DNA of 52,302 nucleotides from Bradyrhizobium neotropicale (GTDB lineage: Bacteria; Pseudomonadota; Alphaproteobacteria; Rhizobiales; Xanthobacteraceae). Positions 8,325 to 16,928 of the stretch are shown here, piece by piece. The notes under the pieces are model-generated. The model searched no databases, had not been told where the DNA came from, and worked only from the letters and a program-made list of their open reading frames with translations. The stretch covers positions 52,697 to 104,998 of the forward strand of contig NZ_LSEF01000037.1 of NCBI RefSeq assembly GCF_001641695.1, written 5' to 3'. Position 1 is the first letter of the stretch; every line of letters starts with the position of its first letter. A program made the translations under genes and the position numbers.

Positions 8325-10835
8325 TTAGAAATTCGGCCCGAGCGCGATCTTGGTGATCGTGCCATTCCTGACCCCGATGCGCCATTCCGCCGAGCCGTTG
8401 GCGAACTGGGCGATGTAGATGTCGCTGTCGAGCGCGGTGACGCCGCGGAACGAGACCGCACGCAACGCGCCGAGCCGCGCCAGGATCGCCTGATCGAACG
8501 GAAGCTGCTGACGCGTGATGTTGGCAACCTCCGATGTCATGTGGTCGTAGTCCGGCTGACCTTTGCCGACGCCCTCGATATAGCGCCGCAGCATCTCCTC
8601 GCCATTGACGATCGGAACGGCGCGGCGCGCGGCGCGCCCCTGCCGCGCCCCGACGGTCGAGGCCTCGACATTGTGAAAGCGCGTCTGCCGGCCCGGCACC
8701 AGGATTTCCAGGCATCGCCCCGACTTGTCGGCAATGACCCACGGGCTGTTCACCGTAGTCATGTGAGCCCACGACATGTTGGCCCTGACGACGCTCTCTG
8801 TCCTGCGATTTCCGTCCGCATCAAGGTTGAAGACCTGGATGTCGTCGCCCATCTCGTTATAAATCATGATCCTGATCGGCGACGTGCCGGCGCGGCCGCG
8901 CACACTCGCCTCTTGCGAACAGGAGACGATGCCGCCGAGCTCGTCATTGCCGTCGGGGCGGAAGAGCACGTCGGCGGCCTTGCCGTCCGGCTCGAGCAGC
9001 AGGCGGAACTCCGCTGTGCCGTTCTCGAATTTCGCACCATAGATGTCGTAGCCGCCGGGACCGACACCGCGGAAGAAGATCGACTCCACCGCGCCGAGCG
9101 CCAGGAACGTCGCGTGCAGCTCGTCGAGCTGCAGATGGATCTTTGCAGCTAACGGCGCGCTCATGCGATCGTAGTTCGGCGTGCCGCGGCGCATGTCCTC
9201 GATCCCGCGCAGGATCACTTCCCTGCCGCCGGCGGCCGGGACCTGCTCGCGGAAGCGATCCGGCACCTCGGCGATCCGGCGGGCGAAGTCCGCTTCGATC
9301 GCCTTGGCCACAGACGCGTCGATCCGCTGCGCGAGGCGGGCGCCGGAGACCGCAGTCTGGAGCAGGACGCGCGTCACTCTCGCCTGCTCGTCGCGCAGGA
9401 AGATCAGAAGATTGTCGCCCCGGATCGAGAATGCGTCAGCGCCTTCAGCAAGAAGCGCGGATCGGCCCAGTACGGTTTCCTGCACCTGAAGCCCATCCCC
9501 GTCGCGCTGAACGGTGAGTACGCGGTTCGGCGCAAGCCGATACCAGCCGACATATTGATCGAGCGGCGCCGCACCGGAGGCCGATGTCGGCATCTCCGCA
9601 ATGCGGGAAGCGCGCACGTCACGACCGTTGAAATGCAGCATCAGTTCGGACGAGCGACGTTCCGCGTCGAGCGCAAACGTGATCTCGCCGAACGAAGCCG
9701 GGTAGGATGCCGTGCCATCGCCGGCAACCGTCAGCCGCAGCTTGCGCTGCCCGGTGCTCTGCCCGTACAGCTCATCGCCCTCGCGGAAGATCGCAAATAC
9801 CGAAGCGGGACCCATGGCGTAGAAATTGACGAAGGGGCGGTAGTGCTGGGCCGGCGCCTCGCCGAGATCGACGACAGCGGGCACCGGGTCCGGCGTGCGA
9901 TAGGCGATCATGCCGGTCGACACGATCACGGCCGGCACGATCGCGGCCGCGATCCACAGTCGCTTGCGCCAGCCGACCGCCACCGGCAGCGCAGCCGCCG
10001 CGATGATGCGCTCGACGCGGGCACGCACGGTCGAGGCCCGCGCCATCGCAAGCTCCACCGGACGCGACTTCACGCTGGTAGCAACGTCGAGCAGGATTTC
10101 GGCGTAGGACAGCCGGTCGTCGATCACCTCGATCGCCTCGGCGTCGCTGATGATCTCGGCAAGCTCGGCGAGGTGCGCAAGCTGCCACCACGAGAACGGG
10201 CTGAACCAGAACACCGCACGATTGAGGGCAGCGAGCAGGAGGACATAGAAATCGCGATTGGCGACATGCGCGCCCTCATGCGCCAGCACAGCAAGGCGCT
10301 TCTTCGCATCCCAGCCGGCGAACTGCGGCGGCACGAGGATGGTCGATCCGAAGGTGACGGGACCGCTGACCTCGCGACTGATGCGCACGTCTGCACCAAT
10401 CATCGGCAGGCCCCTCATCGGCTGCGCGGCCCGCGCCAGACGCCAGGTCAGGCAGAGACCGACGGCGAGCCGCAGCAACAGCAGACCTGCGACGCCCGCA
10501 TAGATGATCGTCCCCACTAGCCACCAGTCGATCGATGCGCCGCTCTTCGGCGGCAGCGCGCTCGCGGCGACCGGCAAAGCCGGTTGCGGCGCCTCCAGCA
10601 TCGAGACGTCAGCGGGCCAGAACTCGTCCGGCATCGCCGCGGACACCGGCAGCCGCGCGATGGTCAGCGTCGGCCAGTGCATCACGAAGGGCATCGCCAG
10701 CGATGCCATGAGCACGACGACCCAAGCCGTCATGTGGACGTGCGGATTGCGCACGCGGAAGAGGTTGAGACCGAACCAGACGACGCCTCCAAGCACAAAC
10801 GAGCGCAGCGCCGCCTCTGCCAGAGTTGCGATCAT
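8325..10835 (-). CDS. M56 family (BlaR1/MecR1-like) membrane metalloprotease with VHL-beta-like and duplicated sensor domains
   Basis: This 836-aa protein has membrane segments near residues 5-26, 36-53, 106-130 and 294-311. The cytoplasmic protease motif is H186-E-G-A-H190 with Asp195. The part after residue 312 is predicted to be periplasmic. It holds two DUF3471-like lipocalin-type units (about 330-414 and 425-493), a repeat unit A (537-628), a segment resembling the VHL beta domain (about 637-715, ending HMTTVNSPWVIADKSGRCLEI) and a second unit B (743-834). A and B share LR-x2-IE, a G-x-P-x-YD-x-M core, the FRGV motif and NG-x-AE. BlaR1 proteins cleave or trigger loss of their BlaI repressor on ligand sensing; here no penicillin-binding domain is present. 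The start overlaps the repressor stop by 4 nt. Confidence 0.88.
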   Translation of the reverse strand: MIATLAEAALRSFVLGGVVWFGLNLFRVRNPHVHMTAWVVVLMASLAMPFVMHWPTLTIARLPVSAAMPDEFWPADVSMLEAPQPALPVAASALPPKSGASIDWWLVGTIIYAGVAGLLLLRLAVGLCLTWRLARAAQPMRGLPMIGADVRISREVSGPVTFGSTILVPPQFAGWDAKKRLAVLAHEGAHVANRDFYVLLLAALNRAVFWFSPFSWWQLAHLAELAEIISDAEAIEVIDDRLSYAEILLDVATSVKSRPVELAMARASTVRARVERIIAAAALPVAVGWRKRLWIAAAIVPAVIVSTGMIAYRTPDPVPAVVDLGEAPAQHYRPFVNFYAMGPASVFAIFREGDELYGQSTGQRKLRLTVAGDGTASYPASFGEITFALDAERRSSELMLHFNGRDVRASRIAEMPTSASGAAPLDQYVGWYRLAPNRVLTVQRDGDGLQVQETVLGRSALLAEGADAFSIRGDNLLIFLRDEQARVTRVLLQTAVSGARLAQRIDASVAKAIEADFARRIAEVPDRFREQVPAAGGREVILRGIEDMRRGTPNYDRMSAPLAAKIHLQLDELHATFLALGAVESIFFRGVGPGGYDIYGAKFENGTAEFRLLLEPDGKAADVLFRPDGNDELGGIVSCSQEASVRGRAGTSPIRIMIYNEMGDDIQVFNLDADGNRRTESVVRANMSWAHMTTVNSPWVIADKSGRCLEILVPGRQTRFHNVEASTVGARQGRAARRAVPIVNGEEMLRRYIEGVGKGQPDYDHMTSEVANITRQQLPFDQAILARLGALRAVSFRGVTALDSDIYIAQFANGSAEWRIGVRNGTITKIALGPNF

Positions 10836-11224
10836 TCTTTCTTCACTCCTCTCGCCTTCTTCGCCTTGGCCACCTGGTCGGCCAGCGTGCGCAATTGCTG
10901 CTGGTCCAGCATCGCATTGTCCACCATGCCGACGAGGACCTCCTCGACCGAACCGTTGCAGAACCAGTCGACGATCCGCTGAACGGCTTTGGCCGCCACG
11001 CGCGCGCGCGGCTCGGCCGCGTGATAGACATAGGTGCGTCCGTCGACGGTGTGGCGCGCATAGCCCTTCTCCTCCAGCCGGCGCAGCACGGTGCGAACCG
11101 TGGACTCCTTCAGACGCCGCGACAGCCGCTCACGCACGATTTCGGCCGTCACCGGACCGTGGGCCCAAACCAATTGCATGACCTCGCGCTCGAGATCGCC
11201 CAGTTCGGGCAAACGATCGTCCAT
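10832..11224 (-). CDS. BlaI/MecI/CopY family transcriptional repressor
   Basis: This 130-aa protein has an N-terminal winged helix: LGDLEREVMQLVWAHGPVTA, recognition helix ESTVRTVLRRLEEKGY and wing HTVDGRTYVYH. A C-terminal helical dimerisation region follows. Family members bind a dyad as dimers and are removed by the partner M56 protease. The gene is first in the operon and overlaps the protease gene by 4 nt. Probable operators lie 29 nt upstream of its start (11254-11276) and upstream of DUF1800 (8208-8230), which suggests autoregulation plus control of that pair. Confidence 0.92.
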   Translation of the reverse strand: MDDRLPELGDLEREVMQLVWAHGPVTAEIVRERLSRRLKESTVRTVLRRLEEKGYARHTVDGRTYVYHAAEPRARVAAKAVQRIVDWFCNGSVEEVLVGMVDNAMLDQQQLRTLADQVAKAKKARGVKKE

Positions 11225-11253
11225 GGTGTCTGACCTTGCGGATGGAAGTTTCT

Positions 11254-11276
11254 TGTAACGCTACAGACCGTCGCAT
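11254..11276 (-). promoter_or_regulatory. Probable autoregulatory operator of the BlaI-type repressor
   Basis: The block begins with the dyad TGTAACGCTACA (TGTA-N4-TACA, 11254-11265), similar to the TACA/TGTA half-sites known for the BlaI/MecI/CopY family. It continues GACCGTCGCAT. It matches the element at 8208-8230 in 19 of 23 bases and lies 29 nt upstream of the repressor start codon. Confidence 0.65.
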
Positions 11277-11387
11277 ATGCGGCCGCGCCGCGCAACGGCG
11301 ATTCTACCTGAAATGGTATCGCCGTGCTGACCTAAACCACCGTCCGGCCGAGGTCGGCTTGATCGCATATGCCAAACTTCAGGAGGT

Positions 11388-11472
11388 CGTCATGCCCGGG
11401 CTTGTCCCGGGCATCCACGTTCTTCGTACCGCAGGCAACGCGTGGATGGCCGGGACAAGCCCGGCCATGACG
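11388..11472. repeat. Palindromic intergenic repeat
   Basis: The outer arms CGTCATGCCCGGGCTTGTCC and GGACAAGCCCGGCCATGACG are near-perfect reverse complements, with an inner pair ATCCACG/CGTGGAT around a short loop. This is a REP-like element of the kind scattered through Bradyrhizobium intergenic regions. A shorter relative lies at 17117-17148. Apart from this repeat and the operator at 11254-11276, nothing was seen between 11225 and 11532. Confidence 0.75.
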
Positions 11473-11532
11473 ATGTAGAAGCGTCAGCGCACTTAGCGCC
11501 CGCATCATATGCGGTTGGATTTGGCCCGACGC

Positions 11533-13188
11533 TCAGTAATGCGGCTCGTACATCTGCGACGAGACCTGGGCCATCACGTCGTTGGGCGCGGGACCATCGG
11601 CGAGCCCGCGCTGATAGGCCACTTGCGCGACGGCAGCGGCAATGCGCGCGGAAACCTCGCGGATGCGGGGCAGCGCCGGGTAGAGGCTGCCTTGCGCGAG
11701 GTCCTCCTTGCCGACGCAATCGGCGAGCGTGTGGGCCGCGGCCATGAACATCTCGTCCGTCACCAATCGCGAACCGCTGGCGATGACGCCGAGGCCGACG
11801 CCAGGGAAGATGTAGGAATTATTGCCCTGGCGCGGCACGAAGGTGCGGTCGTTGAGCGTCACGGAATCATAGGGGCTGCCGCAGGCGAACAGCGCGCGGC
11901 CCTCGGTGTAGCGATAGGCATCCTCCGCCGAGCATTCCGCCTTCGAGGTCGGGTTGGAGAGCGCGAACACGATCGGATGCTTGTTGAGCTCGGCCATCGC
12001 CTTGAGCACGTCGGGCGTGAAGGCGCCGCCGACTGCAGCGACACCGATGATCGCCGTCGGCTTCAGCGTCTTGATCGCAGCGAGGAAGTCGGTGATCGGC
12101 GCCTGGTCGGCATGGGCATAGCGGAGCTTGTGGCCGGAAAGGCCCGCACGTCCCGCAACGACGAGGCCGCGGGAATCCACCAGCCAGTTGCGCCGGAGCG
12201 CTTCGGCGTCCGTGGCGCCCTCCGTCATCATGGCGGAGACAACGAGATCGGCGATCCCGGTCGCCGCCTCGCCCGCGCCGAGGAACAGGATCTTCTGGTC
12301 CCTGAGCTTGCCGCCGCTGACTCGCAGCGCCGAGAACAGACCGGCGAGCGCGACCGCCGCCGTGCCCTGGATATCGTCGTTGAAGACGCAGGCTTCGTCC
12401 CGATATTTGTGCAGCAGCTTGAATGCCGAATGGTTGGCGAAATCCTCGAACTGGATCAGCACGCCCGGAAACGTTTTTCGCGCGGCCTGCATGAACTCGT
12501 CCACGAAGCTGTCATAGGCCTCGCCCGTGAGCCGCCGCTCGCGCAGCCCGAGATAATAGGGATCGTTCAGCAGCTCTTCGTTGTTGGTGCCGACATCGAG
12601 CACGATCGGCAGGCATTGCTCCGGATGCACGCCCGCACAGGCCGAATAGAGCGAGAGTTTGCCGACCGGGATGCCCATGCCGTTGGCGCCGAGGTCGCCG
12701 AGACCGAGGATGCGCTCGCCGTCGGTCACAACGATGAGTTTCGCCGGATAGGGCCAGTTCTTAAGGATCTCGGCGATCTGGCCGCGATCGCGCGAGGAGA
12801 TGAACATGCCGCGCGGCCGCTGGAAGATCAGGCCATATTTCTGGCAGGCGAGCCCAACCGTCGGCGTGTAGATGATCGGCTGGATCTCGTCGATATTGTC
12901 GCAGACGACGCGGAAGAACAGCGCCTCGTTGCGGTCATGCAGCGCGTTCAGCGCAACGTATTTTTCCAGGTCGGTCGGCAGCGTGCGCAGATTGGTGAGC
13001 ACGCGCTCCGCCTGCGTTTCCATGGTCAGCACGCAGGGCGGCAGCAAACCGCGCAAGCCGAGCGCGGCGCGCTCCTGTTCGGTGAAGGCGGTGCCCTTGT
13101 TGAGCAAGGGATCGCGAAGCAGCGCCATGCCCTGCAGCGCGGTGGAAGATGGTGTCGAGTGGGCACTAACCCGGTTAGGTCTATTCAC
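11533..13188 (-). CDS. maeA: NAD-dependent malic enzyme
   Basis: This 551-aa protein is a single-domain malic enzyme of the E. coli MaeA (SfcA) type, converting malate to pyruvate and CO2 with NAD reduction. Motifs in order: IQPIIYTPTVGLACQKYG (catalytic Tyr), GLGDLGANGMGIPVGKLSLY with the catalytic Lys region, GTNNEELL, FEDFANHSAFKLL, FNDDIQGTAAVALAGL (metal-binding Asp pair) and a nucleotide-binding FLGAGEAATGIA. There is no C-terminal phosphotransacetylase-like domain, unlike the rhizobial Dme/Tme enzymes. It is monocistronic. The start could also be at the internal Met of LQGMALLRDP, which aligns better with shorter homologues. Confidence 0.93.
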   Translation of the reverse strand: MNRPNRVSAHSTPSSTALQGMALLRDPLLNKGTAFTEQERAALGLRGLLPPCVLTMETQAERVLTNLRTLPTDLEKYVALNALHDRNEALFFRVVCDNIDEIQPIIYTPTVGLACQKYGLIFQRPRGMFISSRDRGQIAEILKNWPYPAKLIVVTDGERILGLGDLGANGMGIPVGKLSLYSACAGVHPEQCLPIVLDVGTNNEELLNDPYYLGLRERRLTGEAYDSFVDEFMQAARKTFPGVLIQFEDFANHSAFKLLHKYRDEACVFNDDIQGTAAVALAGLFSALRVSGGKLRDQKILFLGAGEAATGIADLVVSAMMTEGATDAEALRRNWLVDSRGLVVAGRAGLSGHKLRYAHADQAPITDFLAAIKTLKPTAIIGVAAVGGAFTPDVLKAMAELNKHPIVFALSNPTSKAECSAEDAYRYTEGRALFACGSPYDSVTLNDRTFVPRQGNNSYIFPGVGLGVIASGSRLVTDEMFMAAAHTLADCVGKEDLAQGSLYPALPRIREVSARIAAAVAQVAYQRGLADGPAPNDVMAQVSSQMYEPHY

Positions 13189-13358
13189 GAATTCCCCCCA
13201 GGGAGTTTCTTATTGAACCGCGAACATTGTCGGCCACCACACCCTGGAGATCAAGGACGTTGCCACGCATGCGTCGATTGTGATCTCGCACCGCAGCGAG
13301 ATTTCCGTAAAGACCGCAAGTTGCATGCGACGACAAAGTTAACGCCGCAAACCCGTCG

Positions 13359-13473
13359 CCCTCATGGTGAGGAGCGCGGAACGCGCGTCGCGAACCATGA
13401 ATGCCCCTATCTCGCCCGCTTCCCATCCTTCGAGACGCCCGCTTCCAGCGGGCCCTCAGGATGAGGGGGAGCG
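13359..13473. repeat. Intergenic repeat with CTCATGGTGAGGAG / CCTCAGGATGAGG arms
   Basis: The block starts CCCTCATGGTGAGGAGC and contains TCCTTCGAGACGCCCGC and CCCTCAGGATGAGGGGG. Related arms recur in inverted order at 33990-34118. This is a dispersed REP-type element filling the gap upstream of the malic enzyme gene and downstream of the TctC gene. The rest of 13189-13491 holds only the presumed malic-enzyme promoter. Confidence 0.65.
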
Positions 13474-13491
13474 CTTTGTGATACTGCAGCG

Positions 13492-14496
13492 CTACTCCGG
13501 CTTGATGTCGGCGGCCTTCACGACCGGCCACCATTTTTCAGTCTCGGCCTTCTGGAATCTCTCGAGCGCTGCGGGCGATTGCTGCTCCAGCGGCGGAATC
13601 TCCTGCCCCAATTCGGCAAAGCGCTGCTTGACTGACGGATCGGCCAGCACTGCCACGATCGCCGCGTTGAGTTTTGTGACAATTTCTTTGGGCGTGTTCT
13701 TCGGTGCCCAGATGCCGTGCCAGTAGGAGATGTAGAGGCCGGGCAGCCCCGCCTCGTCGACGGTCGGAATGTCGGGCGCGGACGCGAGCCGCGTCGGCGA
13801 CGTCACCGCGAACGCCTTGATCGCACCGTTCTTGTATTGCGGTAGCGAGTTCGACGCCTGGTCGAACATGATGTCGATCTGCCCTGCCACCAGATCGATC
13901 ATCGCGGGCCCCGCGCCGCGATAGGGCACGAACTGGAAGTCGGTGCCGGTCTTTTCCTTGAAGAAGACGCCGGCAACATGCGCGCCCGTGCCGGCACCGG
14001 CGGTCCCGGCGGTGGCCTTGCCGGGATTTTCCTTCAGCCAGGCGATCAGCTCCTTCAGATTGTCGGCCTTGAGCGTCTTCCTGCCGACGATGAGCTGCGT
14101 GCCCATCGCGATCATCGCGACCGGCTCGAAATCCGCGATCACGTCGTAGGGTAGCTTGAAGATCGCGCCGTTCAGAACATGCGTGCCCCAATGGCCGATC
14201 GTGATCGTCGTGCCGTCCGGGCTCGCGCGCGCGACACGGGCGCCGGCGATGCTGCCGGAGGCGCCCGCCACGTTCTCGACAACGACCGTCGTGTGCAATT
14301 CAGCAGCGATCCGTTCGGACAGGATCCGCGCCAGCGTATCGGTCGGGCCACCCGCCGCGAACGGCACGACGAGCGTGATGGGTCGCGACGAGAAGGATTG
14401 GGCGCTGGCCGGCGCGGCCCAGGGCGCCAACGCACAAACGATCAACGCGCAAACGATCACTTGGCCGCGCAATCCAGCCCACAGCCCCCGCATCAT
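13492..14496 (-). CDS. Tripartite tricarboxylate transporter (TctC/Bug) substrate-binding protein
   Basis: This 334-aa exported protein has a signal peptide ending PASAQS. The mature part starts RPITLVVPFAAGGPTDTLARIL, the classic Bug/TctC opening. Later motifs are VENVAGASGSIAGARVAR, FVPYRGAGPAMIDLVAGQID and the C-terminal IPPLEQQSPAALERF. The family binds carboxylates or related small acids in the periplasm. No TctA/TctB membrane genes are nearby, as is common for orphan Bug proteins. Start chosen at the ATGATG at 14496, preceded by GGGTGGTGAGG; upstream in-frame Mets lack a ribosome-binding site. Confidence 0.9.
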   Translation of the reverse strand: MMRGLWAGLRGQVIVCALIVCALAPWAAPASAQSFSSRPITLVVPFAAGGPTDTLARILSERIAAELHTTVVVENVAGASGSIAGARVARASPDGTTITIGHWGTHVLNGAIFKLPYDVIADFEPVAMIAMGTQLIVGRKTLKADNLKELIAWLKENPGKATAGTAGAGTGAHVAGVFFKEKTGTDFQFVPYRGAGPAMIDLVAGQIDIMFDQASNSLPQYKNGAIKAFAVTSPTRLASAPDIPTVDEAGLPGLYISYWHGIWAPKNTPKEIVTKLNAAIVAVLADPSVKQRFAELGQEIPPLEQQSPAALERFQKAETEKWWPVVKAADIKPE

Positions 14497-14594
14497 CCTC
14501 ACCACCCTTTTCGTCGCCCGCATGTTGGCAGCGGGCTGGAGCCGGAGTGAACGCTGCCAGGCGGACAGAGGCAAGCCGGAAATTTGTCGAGCGG

Positions 14595-16928
14595 CTATCC
14601 GGTCGCGCGACGGGGCGTCAGGTTCGCGGCCGCATCGGCCGGCGGCGCGATCTGCATCAAGATGGTCTGAACGGGAGATGCGATCTCGATCCCGGCCTGC
14701 TGGAAGCGCAGCTTCATGCGGCGGTTGAATTCGCGCTGCACCGGCCAGCGCCCCGAATCCGTGCAGCGGATCTGGCCGACGATCGACACCATCGCGCCGT
14801 CGACCTTGTCGATGCCCCAGAGCTCGAGGTCGCCGCGGATCGCCGCACGGAATTCCGGCTCGCGGCGCATCTCGTCGACGATCTCCTTGAGGATCTGGCC
14901 GGCACGGTCGGTGTCCTCCTTGTAGGCGACGTTGACGCTGACCGACGCATTGCCCGCGCCGCGACTGGAATTGGTGATGGTGGTCACCGCGCTGAACGGC
15001 ACGATGTGCACGGAACCGTCACCGGCGCGCAGGCGGATGGTGCGGATCGAGACGTTCTCGACCACGCCGGTGAGACCCGACACACTGACGGTGTCGCCGA
15101 CCTGCACCGTGTTCTCCAGGAGCAGAAACAGGCCGGTGATGAGGTCCTGCACCAGCTTCTGCGAACCGAAGCCGATAGCAATGCCGACAATGCCGGCACC
15201 GGCAAGCAATGGCGCGACATTGACGCCGACCTCGCTCAGCGCAGTGAGACCGACGACGGTGGCGATCAGGCAGAGCAGCACCGTCCGCAGCATCGGCTGG
15301 AACGTGCGCAGCCGTGCGGCGCGGGCGTAATGTCCGTCCCGCGACAACGTGTTGATCTGACGTTCCAGCAGCGCGTTGCTGGCTTCCCAGACTATCGCGG
15401 CAATGGCCGCGGCGATGCCGATGGTCACCACCGCCGATATCAGCCGGCTGCCGATCTGGCCCCCATAGAACCAGACGATGGCATCGACGCCCCAGACCTC
15501 GAGCACAGCCACGAAGCCGATGAAGGCGATGACACCAGAGACGATCCTGCGCAGCAGCGGCAGATAGCGGTTCGCGCGGATCTCGAGGCCGGGGAATCGC
15601 TGCAGGATCTCCGGATTGATGCGGAAGCCGCGGTCGATCAGGCTCAGCGTCACCATGATGACGACGCGCGTGATCAGCGCGACCGCGATGGTGCCGACGA
15701 AATATTGCAGCAGCAGCGAGTAGCCGTTGCGGATGTTCAGCGCCCACACCGCCCACAGCGCAAGGTCGAGCGCGATCGCAAGATAGTGCCAGCCGCCGGC
15801 GATGCGGTTGCGCAGGCGCGCCGCAATTCCCTGCCGGCCGGCGGGCGCGCGAATGGCGTCCGCAACCTGGCGGCGGCATTGCAGAATGATGACGACGATG
15901 AAGAGATGCACGATCAACATCACCATGCGCAGCAAGGCAGCATAGCCGGCGCGATGCAGGCCGAGCAGCAGCGCCACGTTGGCAAAGCAGATGCCGGACA
16001 CGCCGACGCCGACGATGCGGCGCGCCCAGATCTCGATATAGGCCGCAGTCTCGGCGCGAACCGGGAACAGGCCGTACGGTCCCGCCAGAGCGCGGACGAC
16101 GCAGATGAGTCCGCGCGAGAACGCGTAGGCGTTGACGACCGCGAGGATCACGAGGCGTACCGTTATTGGATCGCCGATCTCCGTTCCCAGAAGCGCCGTG
16201 GCGATGCCGACGAAGACGCACACCGGGAGCAGCTCGAGGAGCAGACGTCCCATCACGAACGGCAGCCGCAGGAACAGCTGCCAGGCCCGCGCCAGGGTGG
16301 CGCGGCGCCGGTGCAGCTCGGGTGCGGCGGCGACATCGGCGGCGGAGGATGGCGGATCGGCGACGGGCAGCGCCTGCGCGGGAAGACGCGCGGTCTGCGG
16401 CACGCGCGATTCCAGGAATGCGACCGGACGCCGGATCAGGCGAAAGATCACCCATTCGGCGCAGAAGGCACAGCCGAACACCAGCGCCAGCTTCCAGGCG
16501 ATCTCGATCAGAAGATTGTAGGCGGCGGGATCATTCGCCGTGCGCAGGAACCAGTAGTAGAAGGCCGGGAAATGCGTCAGCGTCCGCGCGATTTCCGCGA
16601 CCTGACGCGAGATATCGCCGATCTCCTCCGATACCGTCAGCAGGAGCTGCGCGCCGAGACCGTCGGCCGAGAGGGGAATCGGGGATTTCTGTTCGGGCGG
16701 GGGCGGCGCGGCCTGGGTCGAAGCGTTGGCGATGGCGCGCAGCGTATCGATCATCTGGGCGCGTTTCTTGTCGTCCTGCAGGGTCTCCAGCGCCCGCTTG
16801 GCTTCGTCGGGCGACAGCGTGGCCGCTCCGTTCGTTGCCGGCGCGCGCGGCTCGGCGCGGGCACCGGAGAAGGTCGAGATTGCGAGGAAGAGGACAGCGA
16901 ATAGCGCTGGGACGAGCTTGTGCGACAC
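14595..16928 (-). CDS. Large MscS-family mechanosensitive channel
   Basis: This 777-aa protein has a signal peptide (ending SGARA), a hydrophilic periplasmic N-terminal region, about ten membrane segments and a C-terminal MscS core. The pore helix and lipid-facing region read PLLAGAGIVGIAIGFGSQ, followed by the beta-domain start LENTVQVGDTVSVSGLTGVV and the motif VHIVPFSAVTTITNSSRG. MscS channels release solutes on hypo-osmotic shock. The length fits the larger members (YbdG/MscK-like), whose extra segments may tune gating. It is transcribed away from the TctC gene end by a 98-nt gap. Confidence 0.92.
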   Translation of the reverse strand: MSHKLVPALFAVLFLAISTFSGARAEPRAPATNGAATLSPDEAKRALETLQDDKKRAQMIDTLRAIANASTQAAPPPPEQKSPIPLSADGLGAQLLLTVSEEIGDISRQVAEIARTLTHFPAFYYWFLRTANDPAAYNLLIEIAWKLALVFGCAFCAEWVIFRLIRRPVAFLESRVPQTARLPAQALPVADPPSSAADVAAAPELHRRRATLARAWQLFLRLPFVMGRLLLELLPVCVFVGIATALLGTEIGDPITVRLVILAVVNAYAFSRGLICVVRALAGPYGLFPVRAETAAYIEIWARRIVGVGVSGICFANVALLLGLHRAGYAALLRMVMLIVHLFIVVIILQCRRQVADAIRAPAGRQGIAARLRNRIAGGWHYLAIALDLALWAVWALNIRNGYSLLLQYFVGTIAVALITRVVIMVTLSLIDRGFRINPEILQRFPGLEIRANRYLPLLRRIVSGVIAFIGFVAVLEVWGVDAIVWFYGGQIGSRLISAVVTIGIAAAIAAIVWEASNALLERQINTLSRDGHYARAARLRTFQPMLRTVLLCLIATVVGLTALSEVGVNVAPLLAGAGIVGIAIGFGSQKLVQDLITGLFLLLENTVQVGDTVSVSGLTGVVENVSIRTIRLRAGDGSVHIVPFSAVTTITNSSRGAGNASVSVNVAYKEDTDRAGQILKEIVDEMRREPEFRAAIRGDLELWGIDKVDGAMVSIVGQIRCTDSGRWPVQREFNRRMKLRFQQAGIEIASPVQTILMQIAPPADAAANLTPRRATG

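Noticed and set aside
11509..13464. 651-codon plus-strand frame opposite the malic enzyme
   Set aside because: It mirrors the malic enzyme gene, which has full catalytic motifs; the antisense product is low-complexity and charged.
14547..16904. 785-codon plus-strand frame opposite the MscS channel
   Set aside because: No recognisable domains, Asp/Arg/His-rich antisense; the minus-strand gene is clear.
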